A DNA stretch of 35,505 bases, taken from the NCBI GenBank assembly GCA_017475785.1, contig JAFVEX010000183.1, forward strand, positions 1 through 35,505. Reading direction: 5' to 3'. Source of the DNA: Eubacterium sp. Lineage in GTDB: Bacteria > Bacillota_A > Clostridia > Lachnospirales > Lachnospiraceae. Below the pieces are notes generated by a model that saw nothing but the letters and a program-made list of their open reading frames with translations, was not told where the DNA came from and did not search any database. Position numbers and translations under genes: made by a program. This document shows positions 24,167 to 31,349 of the stretch, in pieces. Within the stretch, counting starts at the first letter, position 1, and each line of letters opens with the position of its first letter.

Positions 24167-25000
24167 ATGATAGAACTGCAGGGTCTGACAAAAAAATACG
24201 GCACATTTACAGCAGTGGATCATATTGACCTGCGCATAGAGACGGGCGAATTTTTTGGACTGCTGGGGCCAAACGGCGCCGGAAAGACAACCACAATCAG
24301 CATGATTTCCACCGTTCTGCTGCCGACAGAAGGAACCGTGCAGGTCGACGGAAATATCCTGGACCGCAAATCATCCAGAGAAAAACAGAAGCTGTCCGTC
24401 ATAACACAGGAATTTTCCATGCGGCAGGACATGACGGCCGAGGAAGTCATGGAATACCAGGGGAGACTGTACTATCTCCCCCGTAAGGTCATCCGTCAGA
24501 AGACAGAAGAATTGCTGGATTTCGTCGGGCTCCTGGAATTCCGAAAACGGATTGTGCGGCATCTTTCCGGCGGCATGAAGCGCAAGCTGATGATCTGCCG
24601 CGCGCTGATGACAGAGCCGGAAATCCTGATCCTCGACGAGCCGACAGCCGGAATGGACGCAGTGTCCCGGCGGCAGACCTGGAACCTGCTTCGCCAGCTC
24701 AATGGCCGCGGCATCACAATTGTGCTGACGACGCACCTGATCGACGAGGCGCAGGCGCTCTGCGACCGCGTCGCCCTTATGAACCAGGGACAGATCAAAT
24801 ACGTCGACACCCCCGCCCGGCTGATTCTCGAGCTGGGCGAGTACGCAGTAGACGAGCCGTCGAAAGACATCCTCAAGAGCAGCTATTTCCGCACGCGGGA
24901 AGATGCAATTGCGCATCTTTCGCAGGCCGGCGGGCACGCCGCGCTGCGCCGCACGACATTAGAGGACGTCTTCGTCGAACGTGTTGGAAGGAGATTGTAA
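24167..25000 (+). CDS. ABC-2 type transporter ATPase
   Basis: Cytoplasmic ATPase of 277 residues of the DrrA/CcmA-like exporter class. Walker A is GPNGAGKTT (34-42), the signature LSGGMKRKL, Walker B LILDEPTAGMD, and the switch His is in TTHLIDE. The C-terminal region ends in LEDVFVERVGRRL, as usual for the class. GAGGAAGG precedes ATG 24167. The TAA stop codon is formed by the first bases of the inserted MITE (24998-25236). The original end of the gene may therefore have been slightly different. The partner permease follows beyond the MITE. The transported substrate is unknown; tetrapyrrole or haem efflux would fit the context. Confidence 0.88.
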   Translation: MIELQGLTKKYGTFTAVDHIDLRIETGEFFGLLGPNGAGKTTTISMISTVLLPTEGTVQVDGNILDRKSSREKQKLSVITQEFSMRQDMTAEEVMEYQGRLYYLPRKVIRQKTEELLDFVGLLEFRKRIVRHLSGGMKRKLMICRALMTEPEILILDEPTAGMDAVSRRQTWNLLRQLNGRGITIVLTTHLIDEAQALCDRVALMNQGQIKYVDTPARLILELGEYAVDEPSKDILKSSYFRTREDAIAHLSQAGGHAALRRTTLEDVFVERVGRRL

Positions 25001-25236
25001 ATTGAAGTTTGTCGGGATCGGTATGTTAAGACGAATTTCAGCTTCCGAGGATGCCCTTGCTGAAAAGATCGGAGAAACGGAGACTTAGCGTCTGTCAGCG
25101 TGCGGGCAATGAATCGTCGCCTTTGATGAATTGGCTGCGCGCCTACAGACGGTTAGTCTGCGGTTCGATGGTCTTTTCGCGGGCAGACGAGGAAACTGAA
25201 TTCGTCACCCTGCAGATCCCGACAAACTTCAATTTA
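24998..25236 (+). mobile_element. MITE copy 1 between ABC-2 genes
   Basis: Perfect 22-base terminal inverted repeats, 24998-25019 and 25215-25236, with core AATTGAAGTTTGTCGGGATC. The ends read TA-AATTG and CAATT-TA, consistent with a TA target duplication as made by IS630/mariner-type transposases. Subterminal blocks (GACGAATTTCAG / CTGAATTCGTC, and CGTCTGT / ACAGACG) also pair, so most of the element folds on itself. A 68-codon open frame is a by-product. A second, inverted, closely similar copy lies at 33542-33775. No transposase gene here. Confidence 0.85.
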
Positions 25237-25257
25237 GTAAAATCACAGGAAAAATAA

Positions 25258-25989
25258 ATGGGCATTGTTACAGTTTTATGGGAAAAGTGGGTCGAGTTCC
25301 GGCGGGATTTCTACAAAATCACGCTGGCAGCCATGATCTCGCCCCTGATGTACCTGATTATTTTTGGGTTTGGTATCCAGACAACGTCTCACGGAGAGCC
25401 GTACCTGCAGTTCCTGATCCCCGGCGTCGTCGCAATGTCTACGATGACCGGCAGCTTCAGCGCGGTGGCGCAGAACATGAGTGTGCAGAGGCTGTACGAG
25501 AAGGCACTCGACCAGGTGATGGTGTCGCCGACGCCGCTCTGGCAGTTTATTGTCGGGCAGATCATCGGCGGAAGCCTTCGTGGGATGTACGCGGCTTGTG
25601 TGATTCTGCTGCTGACGCTGCCGATCCGGACAAATCTGATTTACAACGGGTGGTCGTTCGTGATGATGTTTCTGAACGGCACCGTGTTCGCGACCATCGC
25701 GCTGGTTCTTTCGTTTCTGGCGAAAAGTTATTCCGACGCGCCGCGATATACGTCGTACATCATTATGCCAATGTCGTTTTTGTGTAATACTTTTTTCTCG
25801 ACGGATCAGATGCCGGACGGGTTTCGCCAGGTGATCGCGGCGATGCCGCTTTCGCAGGCAAGCAGGACGATTCGGAGTATTTCTGTGCAGGAGGCGCCGG
25901 GCGCGGCAGGATATTTGATTGAACTGGTGTATCTTGCCGTGTTTTCACTGATCGCGTTCGGGTTTATATACAAAAAGAAGAACTTATAG
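25258..25989 (+). CDS. ABC-2 type transporter permease
   Basis: Integral membrane protein of 243 residues with six predicted helices, matching ABC-2 permeases (DrrB-like). The conserved segment LIPGVVAMSTMTGSFSAV and the KALDQVMVSPTPLWQFIVGQIIGG motif are visible, as is the late FLCNTFFSTDQMPDGFRQVIAAMPLSQASR loop. ATG 25258 has CAGGA nine bases ahead, 21 bases past the MITE end. It should pair with the ATPase at 24167. The MITE may reduce or alter its expression through secondary structure. Confidence 0.87.
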   Translation: MGIVTVLWEKWVEFRRDFYKITLAAMISPLMYLIIFGFGIQTTSHGEPYLQFLIPGVVAMSTMTGSFSAVAQNMSVQRLYEKALDQVMVSPTPLWQFIVGQIIGGSLRGMYAACVILLLTLPIRTNLIYNGWSFVMMFLNGTVFATIALVLSFLAKSYSDAPRYTSYIIMPMSFLCNTFFSTDQMPDGFRQVIAAMPLSQASRTIRSISVQEAPGAAGYLIELVYLAVFSLIAFGFIYKKKNL

Positions 25990-26005
25990 CAGGGATGATT
26001 AAAAA

Positions 26006-27700
26006 ATGGAAAAAAGCGGTAAAGTATATCTTGTAGGCGCGGGGCCTGGAGACGCGGAGCTTCTCACCAAAAAGGCGGAGCGTGTACTGCAGGAGGCGGA
26101 TGTGATCTTTTATGACAGCCTCGTCGGCGACGCGATTCTGGCGCGGATGCCGGCGCGCTGCAGGAAGGTGCCGGTCGGCAAGCGCTCAGGGAATCATCTT
26201 GTCCGGCAGGAGGACACGAACCGCATGCTTCTGGAGGAAGCGCAGGCCGGCAGCTGTGTCGTGCGGCTCAAAGGCGGAGATCCGTTTTTGTTTGGCAGGG
26301 GCGGTGAGGAGCTGGAGCTGCTCGCCGCGCACGGAATTCCGTTTGAGGTGGTGCCGGGAGTGACCTCGGCGGTGGCTGTCCCGGCGTATGCGGGCATACC
26401 TGTGACGCACCGGGATTTTACTTCATCGGTACACATCATTACGGGACACCGGCGGGCCGGCGAGGCAGATCCGCTGAATTATCCGGCACTCGTTCGGGCC
26501 GGCGGCACACTGGTGTTTCTGATGGGCGTCCGCGCCCTGCCGGAGATTTGTGCCGGACTGCAGGCTGCAGGCATGGCGCCGGAGACGCCCGCAGCAGTTC
26601 TTGAGCGCGGCACGACCGCCGCGCAGAGGCGGGTGACCGCGACGCTGGCGACGCTTCCGGAGGAGAGCAGCCGCGCGGAAATCGGCATGCCCGCGATAAT
26701 CGTAGTCGGAGAGGTCTGCAGCTGCGCGGAGCAGTTTGCGTGGGCGGAAAACCGGCCGCTCGCAGGCGAAAAAATCCTTCTGATGCGGCCGCGGCATCTG
26801 ATTCGGGAGTTTGCGGAGCGGCTGCGCGGGAAGGGCGCCGAGGTGCTGGAGGTTCCGCTGATCGAGACGCGGCTGATTTGCGAAAATCCTCGGCTTGACA
26901 CAGCGGTCACAGATCTGGAAACGTACCAGTGGATCGTATTTACAAGTCCCACCGGCGTGCGGCTGTTTTTTGAAAAATTAGCTGCCGGAAGGACTGATTT
27001 GAGAAGGCTGGCGCACTGTAGATTTGCCGTGATCGGAGAGGGCAGCCGGCGCGAGCTGGAGCAGCGGGGTTTTTTCCCGGAACTGATGCCGGAGGTTTAT
27101 ACGGGGGAGGCGCTCGGAAAAGAGCTGCGTGACCAGATTTTCACAGAGATCCTGGAAGCCGAAGGGCAGGAAATCGAAGCGCAGGAAGCCAAAAGCCAGG
27201 AAGTGGAAAAGCAGGAAGCCAAAAGTCGGGAAGTGGAAGATCAGGAAGGCAGAGAACAAAAAGCCCAAAAACAGGAATCCGAAGCGCAGGAAATCAAAGG
27301 GCAGAAAGCCCCCCGAAAGGAGATGGCATCCAAAGTCAAAATCCTGATTCCACGGGCAAAAAAAGGAAATCCTGCCCTGCCGGAGCTTCTGGCAGAATTT
27401 TCCGTGGACGATATCCCGCTTTATGAGACCGTCTCGCTTTCGTCAGAAGTGATCGACTTGTCGGAAAAGTTCCGGCAAAAGGAAATTTCAATCGCCGTGT
27501 TTACAAGCGCTTCCATGGTGCGGGCATTTGCGGCGGAGGTGTCTGAAATTGATTTCGGAGCCGTCCGGGCGGCCTGCATCGGAGAGCAGACAGCGGCTGC
27601 CGCGCGCAGCCTCGGCATGCAGGTGTTCGTCTCCAGGAAGGCGGCAATCGAGTCGCTGGAGGAGCTGATTATGCAGATGCATACTGCCGGCGCCGTGTAA
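26006..27700 (+). CDS. cobA-hemD: Uroporphyrinogen-III methyltransferase / synthase fusion
   Basis: Bifunctional enzyme of 564 residues. Residues 1-248 are SUMT (CobA): VYLVGAGPGDAELLT, VVRLKGGDPFLFGRGGEE, VPGVTSAVAVPAYAGIPVTHR. It makes precorrin-2 from uroporphyrinogen III with two SAM. Residues 253-564 are uroporphyrinogen-III synthase (HemD), which cyclises hydroxymethylbilane with ring D inversion (IVFTSPTGVRLFFE, FTSASMVRAF). The HemD part is interrupted at about 384-441 by a Glu/Gln/Lys-rich repeat insert, before the second half resumes at KVKILIPRA. Fusion of these two functions is common in clostridia; the insert is unusual. Start ATG 26006 follows AGCAGGGA. Together with HemC and the downstream dehydrogenase it completes the route to sirohydrochlorin. 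Confidence 0.92.
   Translation: MEKSGKVYLVGAGPGDAELLTKKAERVLQEADVIFYDSLVGDAILARMPARCRKVPVGKRSGNHLVRQEDTNRMLLEEAQAGSCVVRLKGGDPFLFGRGGEELELLAAHGIPFEVVPGVTSAVAVPAYAGIPVTHRDFTSSVHIITGHRRAGEADPLNYPALVRAGGTLVFLMGVRALPEICAGLQAAGMAPETPAAVLERGTTAAQRRVTATLATLPEESSRAEIGMPAIIVVGEVCSCAEQFAWAENRPLAGEKILLMRPRHLIREFAERLRGKGAEVLEVPLIETRLICENPRLDTAVTDLETYQWIVFTSPTGVRLFFEKLAAGRTDLRRLAHCRFAVIGEGSRRELEQRGFFPELMPEVYTGEALGKELRDQIFTEILEAEGQEIEAQEAKSQEVEKQEAKSREVEDQEGREQKAQKQESEAQEIKGQKAPRKEMASKVKILIPRAKKGNPALPELLAEFSVDDIPLYETVSLSSEVIDLSEKFRQKEISIAVFTSASMVRAFAAEVSEIDFGAVRAACIGEQTAAAARSLGMQVFVSRKAAIESLEELIMQMHTAGAV
27155..27328 (+). repeat. Repeat-built insertion in the HemD domain
   Basis: Imperfect short tandem units such as CAGGAAGCCAAAAGCCAGG recur here, encoding QEAKSQEVEKQEAKSREVE-type sequence. 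The stretch is purine-rich on the plus strand, likely helical or disordered in the protein, and keeps the frame of the gene. Confidence 0.75.
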
Positions 27701-27880
27701 AAATCCTGCAAGCTGCTTTCATGAGTGAGAAGTCAGAAGGTAATTGTGAAACTTCATTTTTCAACGCTCATATTGTGCAAAATTAAGTATTCTGCGAGTA
27801 GAAGCTTGCGGTAATCACAGCTTTTGATGCTGTAACCAAAAAATTCCAGAAGAACAGAAGATAGTTCCGAGGGAGACAGG
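27701..27880. other. Spacer between cobA-hemD and the dehydrogenase gene
   Basis: An A+T-rich gap, the largest break inside the plus-strand biosynthetic block. TTGTGA followed 17 bases later by CATATT (about 27746-27774) is a weak promoter candidate. No hairpin terminator and no gene are evident. Confidence 0.3.
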
Positions 27881-28492
27881 ATGAAGCAAAATGGAGAACG
27901 ACACATGCGAGAAGGCCCGTTTTTTCCGCTGTTTGTAGATCTTTCGGCAAAGCGGATTCTTGTGGTCGGAGGCGGAGCGGTGGCGCTTCGCAAGACGAGG
28001 ACGATTTTGCGGTTTTGCAGGCAGGTGACGGTGGTCGCGCCGGAGATTCGTCCGGATTTTTATGAGCTTCGGGAGGCACTTCGAGCCAGGCAGCCAGCCG
28101 CAGCGCCGGCTGGGCAGTGCTGCAAGGCAGCAGACATGTCTGGAAAAGAAGGGACTGACCAGCCGGACGGAGCAAGTGCGGCCGGCCCTTCCGGAGCGCA
28201 GGAGCAGGATGAAAAAATCAAAATCCTCGTCCGGGAATATGAGCCGTCCGATCTGGAAGGAATTGATCTGGCAATTGTCGCGACGGATGCCGCGGGGCTG
28301 AATGCGGAAATTGCCGCGCAGTGCGCCGCGCGGGGTATCCTGAAAAATGTCGCCAGCGACAGGGCACTTTGCGATTTCTACTTTCCTGCGGTGGTTGAGC
28401 AGGAAGGCGTTGTGATCGGGATCGGCAGCGGAGGAAACCCGGCGCTGACCAGAAAGGTGCGTGAGCACCTGGAAAAATTGCAGAGAACATAA
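27881..28492 (+). CDS. Precorrin-2 dehydrogenase (Met8/CysG N-terminal type)
   Basis: NAD-dependent enzyme of 203 residues oxidising precorrin-2 to sirohydrochlorin, the substrate of CbiK and of siroheme ferrochelatase. The Rossmann motif VVGGGAVALRKTRTIL (28-43) and later DRALCDFYFPAVVEQEGVVIGIGSGGNPAL are typical of the family. It lacks the long C-terminal domain of bifunctional Met8p/CysG. A 45-residue low-complexity insert (about 68-112, rich in Ala, Gly, Gln, with CC) splits the NAD domain. The usual ATDD/ATND motif reads ATDAAGLN. ATG 27881 follows GGGAG; ATG 27905 is also possible. Confidence 0.88.
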   Translation: MKQNGERHMREGPFFPLFVDLSAKRILVVGGGAVALRKTRTILRFCRQVTVVAPEIRPDFYELREALRARQPAAAPAGQCCKAADMSGKEGTDQPDGASAAGPSGAQEQDEKIKILVREYEPSDLEGIDLAIVATDAAGLNAEIAAQCAARGILKNVASDRALCDFYFPAVVEQEGVVIGIGSGGNPALTRKVREHLEKLQRT

Positions 28493-28542
28493 AATAAAAC
28501 ACTAAAATACAAAACAGGCAGACAACAGATGAGGAGGAGTGG

Positions 28543-29160
28543 ATGATGACAGCACAGGTGAGCGCAGAAAGAAAGTTAACGACGCGGGATATTGTATTTG
28601 GAGGATTGTTTGTGGCGCTGATGGCAGTGGGCGCGTTTATCAAGATTATGATCCCGCTGGGTGTGTTTTCCGTAACCTTTTCGCTTCAGTTTTTCTTTGC
28701 GCTGCTGGCAGGGTTTCTGCTCGGCGCGCGGCTGGGATTTCTGAGTGTACTGGCATACCTGATTCTTGGACTTTGCGGACTTCCGATTTTTGCCCACGGC
28801 GGCGGGTTCGCGTATCTGCTGAAGCCGACCTTTGGTTTCCTGATCGGATTCGCGGCGGCGGCCTTTGTGTGCGGGTCTCTGATGAAACGGCTAAAAAAGC
28901 CGACGCTGCCGCGTCTCCTGCTGGCAGCCTTTATCGGTGAGATGGCATACTACCTGTGCGGACTCGTGTATTATTTCATCATGTTTAATTATGTGCTGAC
29001 GAACGGAGCCACGATCGGGTTTAAAGAGCTGATTGTTGTCTGGTTCCTGAGCACGGTTGTGCCGGACTTTATCCTTTGTGTCCTTGCTTCGCTCGTGGCA
29101 CGGCGGATGATGCCGATGATGCAGAATCTTCGGATGAACGAAGGCGGAAGAATGCAGTAA
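28543..29160 (+). CDS. bioY: BioY-family ECF transporter S component
   Basis: Membrane protein of 205 residues with about six helices. BioY features include an N-terminal LTTRDIVFGGLFVALMAVGAFI helix, VTFSLQFFFALLAGFLLGARLGFLSVLAYLILGLCGLPIFAHGGG and the GFLIGF/G.M segment. BioY binds biotin and works with the ECF EcfAA'T module, which is not encoded nearby, so a shared group II module would be needed. GAGGAGG precedes ATG 28543. No BirA operator was seen. Its position between the dehydrogenase and HemC genes is odd for a biotin transporter and leaves another ligand open. Confidence 0.87.
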   Translation: MMTAQVSAERKLTTRDIVFGGLFVALMAVGAFIKIMIPLGVFSVTFSLQFFFALLAGFLLGARLGFLSVLAYLILGLCGLPIFAHGGGFAYLLKPTFGFLIGFAAAAFVCGSLMKRLKKPTLPRLLLAAFIGEMAYYLCGLVYYFIMFNYVLTNGATIGFKELIVVWFLSTVVPDFILCVLASLVARRMMPMMQNLRMNEGGRMQ

Positions 29161-29205
29161 AACCATACCAGCCTGCAGGTCTTGGTGCCGACGGGAGGAA
29201 TGCGT

Positions 29206-30234
29206 ATGTACAACAAGAAAAAACTGATCATCGCGGCGCGCGGCAGTCTTTTGTCACGCGCGCAGGTGGAATTTGTGAGAAAGCTGCTGGCAGCTGTCGG
29301 TGTGCAGACGGAGTTTCTGCCGGTTCGCACGAAGGGAGACCGCAACCGCACGGATGCCCTCCGCGCGATCGGCGGAGACGGCCTGTTTGTGCGGGAGGTG
29401 GAAAAATATCTGCTGGACGGCACAGCAGACCTGGCCGTGCACTGCGGAAAGGATCTGCCTTACCGGATCGCGGAAGGGCTGGTCATCGGTGGAGTGCCGG
29501 CGGCAGAGGATCCCCGGGACTGCCTGCTCTACCCTGCCGGCCGGACCATAGAAGAGCTGCGGAAAATCGGCACTGGAAGCGCGCGGAGGATCAGTGAGCT
29601 GAAGCGGCACTTGCCGCAGGCCAAGTGTTTGGAAATCCGCGGCAATATCAATACGCGGATTGACAAGCTGCGCGACGGCCAGTACGACGGCATTCTCCTG
29701 GCGAAAGCCGGGCTGGAGCGTCTGAAGCCGGATCTGCAGGGTCTTTCCGTGCGGGTGTTTGCGCCGGACGAAATGATACCGGCGGCCTGCCAGGGTATTC
29801 TGGCGCTGGAGTGCCGCGCGGACGACGTGGATACCATCGAAATTCTCCGGGCCATTACGGACGACGCGGCGCGGGAACGCTTTGAGACGGAGCGCGAGCT
29901 GTTCTGCCGCATGCAGGCAGACTGCGCGACTGCGGTCGGCGTGTACGCGGAATTCGAAGAGCAGAAGCATGCGCCTGGTGCCTATGGTGAGGAAGCCGCC
30001 ATATACCCCGCGGGCAGCGGAAATGAGGCAGCCGCACGTCCCGGAGACACTGCAGAAAACACAGCACGTACACGTCCCGCTTTTTGCGGAGACGTCTCGG
30101 AGCCTCGGAAATACCTGCGGATCCGCGCGATGTTCGATGAAAAATCCGCGGCGGCGGAAGGAGCGGCTTCCAGCCGCGCCCGGCTGATCGGCGAAATATT
30201 AGAGAACATATATAGCAGAAAGGAACCAGAATGA
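29206..30234 (+). CDS. hemC: Porphobilinogen deaminase (hydroxymethylbilane synthase)
   Basis: Joins four porphobilinogens into hydroxymethylbilane, the substrate of the HemD domain encoded upstream. It is 342 residues with this start. Key features are IIAARGSLLSRAQ, RTKGDR, GLFVREVEKYLLDG, AVHCGKDLP (family AVHSxKDxP; catalytic D83), and ADCATAVG, whose C240 should carry the dipyrromethane cofactor. Residues about 253-300 are a low-complexity insert near the C-terminal domain. ATG 29206 lies six bases after GGGAGGA; ATG 29200 and TTG 29182 are less likely. The stop overlaps the next start (ATGA). Confidence 0.9.
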   Translation: MYNKKKLIIAARGSLLSRAQVEFVRKLLAAVGVQTEFLPVRTKGDRNRTDALRAIGGDGLFVREVEKYLLDGTADLAVHCGKDLPYRIAEGLVIGGVPAAEDPRDCLLYPAGRTIEELRKIGTGSARRISELKRHLPQAKCLEIRGNINTRIDKLRDGQYDGILLAKAGLERLKPDLQGLSVRVFAPDEMIPAACQGILALECRADDVDTIEILRAITDDAARERFETERELFCRMQADCATAVGVYAEFEEQKHAPGAYGEEAAIYPAGSGNEAAARPGDTAENTARTRPAFCGDVSEPRKYLRIRAMFDEKSAAAEGAASSRARLIGEILENIYSRKEPE

Positions 30235-30530
30235 AAAATTCCAGCAGCTTTTTCGCGAATAAAGAGTGCCGGTACTACCCGTGCCACGAGGGGCAGGAGC
30301 CGTTCAACTGCCTGTTCTGCTACTGTCCGTTTTATCTTGAGGAAAAATGTCCGGGAAATCCGACGTGGCTGAAGATCCGGGGAAAAATCATCAAGGACTG
30401 CACAGCCTGTACCTTCCCGCACAGGCCGGAGAGCTACGACGTGATTATCAACTGGATCAAAAAGGCGAACGAGACACGGACCTACAGCGAAGAAATACAG
30501 GCGAAGGCCATTGAAATCAAACCGGAGTAA
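30231..30530 (+). CDS. Cysteine-rich small domain protein
   Basis: Small protein of 99 residues with eight or more Cys in the first 65 residues (KECRYYPCH, NCLFCYCPFY, KCPG, DCTACTFPH), probably binding a metal ion. This matches the Cys-rich small domain family which, from memory, is found as a free protein or fused to cobalamin genes in clostridia. No signal peptide. It overlaps hemC by four bases, so it belongs to the same transcript and is translationally coupled. A role in metal supply or chelation for the tetrapyrrole pathway is an inference. Confidence 0.82.
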   Translation: MKNSSSFFANKECRYYPCHEGQEPFNCLFCYCPFYLEEKCPGNPTWLKIRGKIIKDCTACTFPHRPESYDVIINWIKKANETRTYSEEIQAKAIEIKPE

Positions 30531-30535
30531 AAACA

Positions 30536-31348
30536 GTGAAAAAAATCATTTTTCTGGATCTGGATGGAACCGCATTGAACGACAAAAAGGAACTGACACC
30601 AGGGAACCGCGAGGCGATTGCTGCGGCACAGGCCGCTGGACACAGGATCGTCGTGACGACGGGACGGCCGACCGCAAGCGCCAGGATTCAGGCCGAGCGG
30701 CACGGGCTGGCCGGACCCGGCAGTTACCTGATCAGCTACAACGGAGGCGAGATCTACGACATCGAACACGAGAAGGTGCTCTACCAGCAGACCATATCGC
30801 TTCCGACCGTCCGTGAAGTCTTTGCAGAGGCGGCGCGGCGGGACATTCATATTCAGGCTTACCGCGGGGACAAGGTGCTGGTTGACCCGCGCAACGATGA
30901 TCAGGAGGTGCGGGCTTACTGCAGCCTGATCGAGATGCAGTTTGACGTAATCCCGTCGATCGCGGAGCTGGCAGAAGAGCCTGTGAAATTACATTCCAGC
31001 ACCCTTGTGGAAGGAGATTCTCTGATCCCGTTTCGTGACTGGATCAATGAGGCCTATCCCGAGGAGCTCGACAGCTTCCTCTCGGCGCCGGTATTTCTGG
31101 AGATCGTCGCCCACGGCATGAACAAAGGCAACGCGGTGCGCCGCCTGGCGGAGCTGCTGGACTGCCCGATCGATCAGACAGTCGCGATCGGCGATGAGGC
31201 GAACGATGTGCCGATGATCCGTGAGGCGGGAATCGGCGCGGCTATGATCAATGGAATCGACGAAGCAAAAGAAGCGGCCGATTATATCACATTAGCGGAT
31301 AATAATCACGACGGTGTCGCGGAAGTAATTCGAAAGTTTGTGATTTAA
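30536..31348 (+). CDS. Cof-type HAD phosphatase
   Basis: Cytoplasmic haloacid-dehalogenase-type phosphatase of 270 residues, Cof/YidA-like subgroup with a C2B cap. The nucleophile motif is FLDLDGT (D8, D10), motif II VTTGRPT, motif III is the Lys in NKGNAVRRL, and motif IV GDEANDVPMI. Typical substrates are sugar phosphates and small phosphorylated metabolites; none can be chosen here. The start is GTG 30536, close behind the stop of the Cys-rich gene, with GGAG upstream, so it may share the transcript. Confidence 0.88.
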   Translation: MKKIIFLDLDGTALNDKKELTPGNREAIAAAQAAGHRIVVTTGRPTASARIQAERHGLAGPGSYLISYNGGEIYDIEHEKVLYQQTISLPTVREVFAEAARRDIHIQAYRGDKVLVDPRNDDQEVRAYCSLIEMQFDVIPSIAELAEEPVKLHSSTLVEGDSLIPFRDWINEAYPEELDSFLSAPVFLEIVAHGMNKGNAVRRLAELLDCPIDQTVAIGDEANDVPMIREAGIGAAMINGIDEAKEAADYITLADNNHDGVAEVIRKFVI

Positions 31349-31349
31349 C

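Noticed and set aside
25051..25257. A 68-codon frame that is conserved between the two MITE copies
   Set aside because: The similarity is fully explained by the repeat itself; in copy 2 the frame runs on into the EamA gene. There is no ribosome binding site, and the sequence is palindromic.
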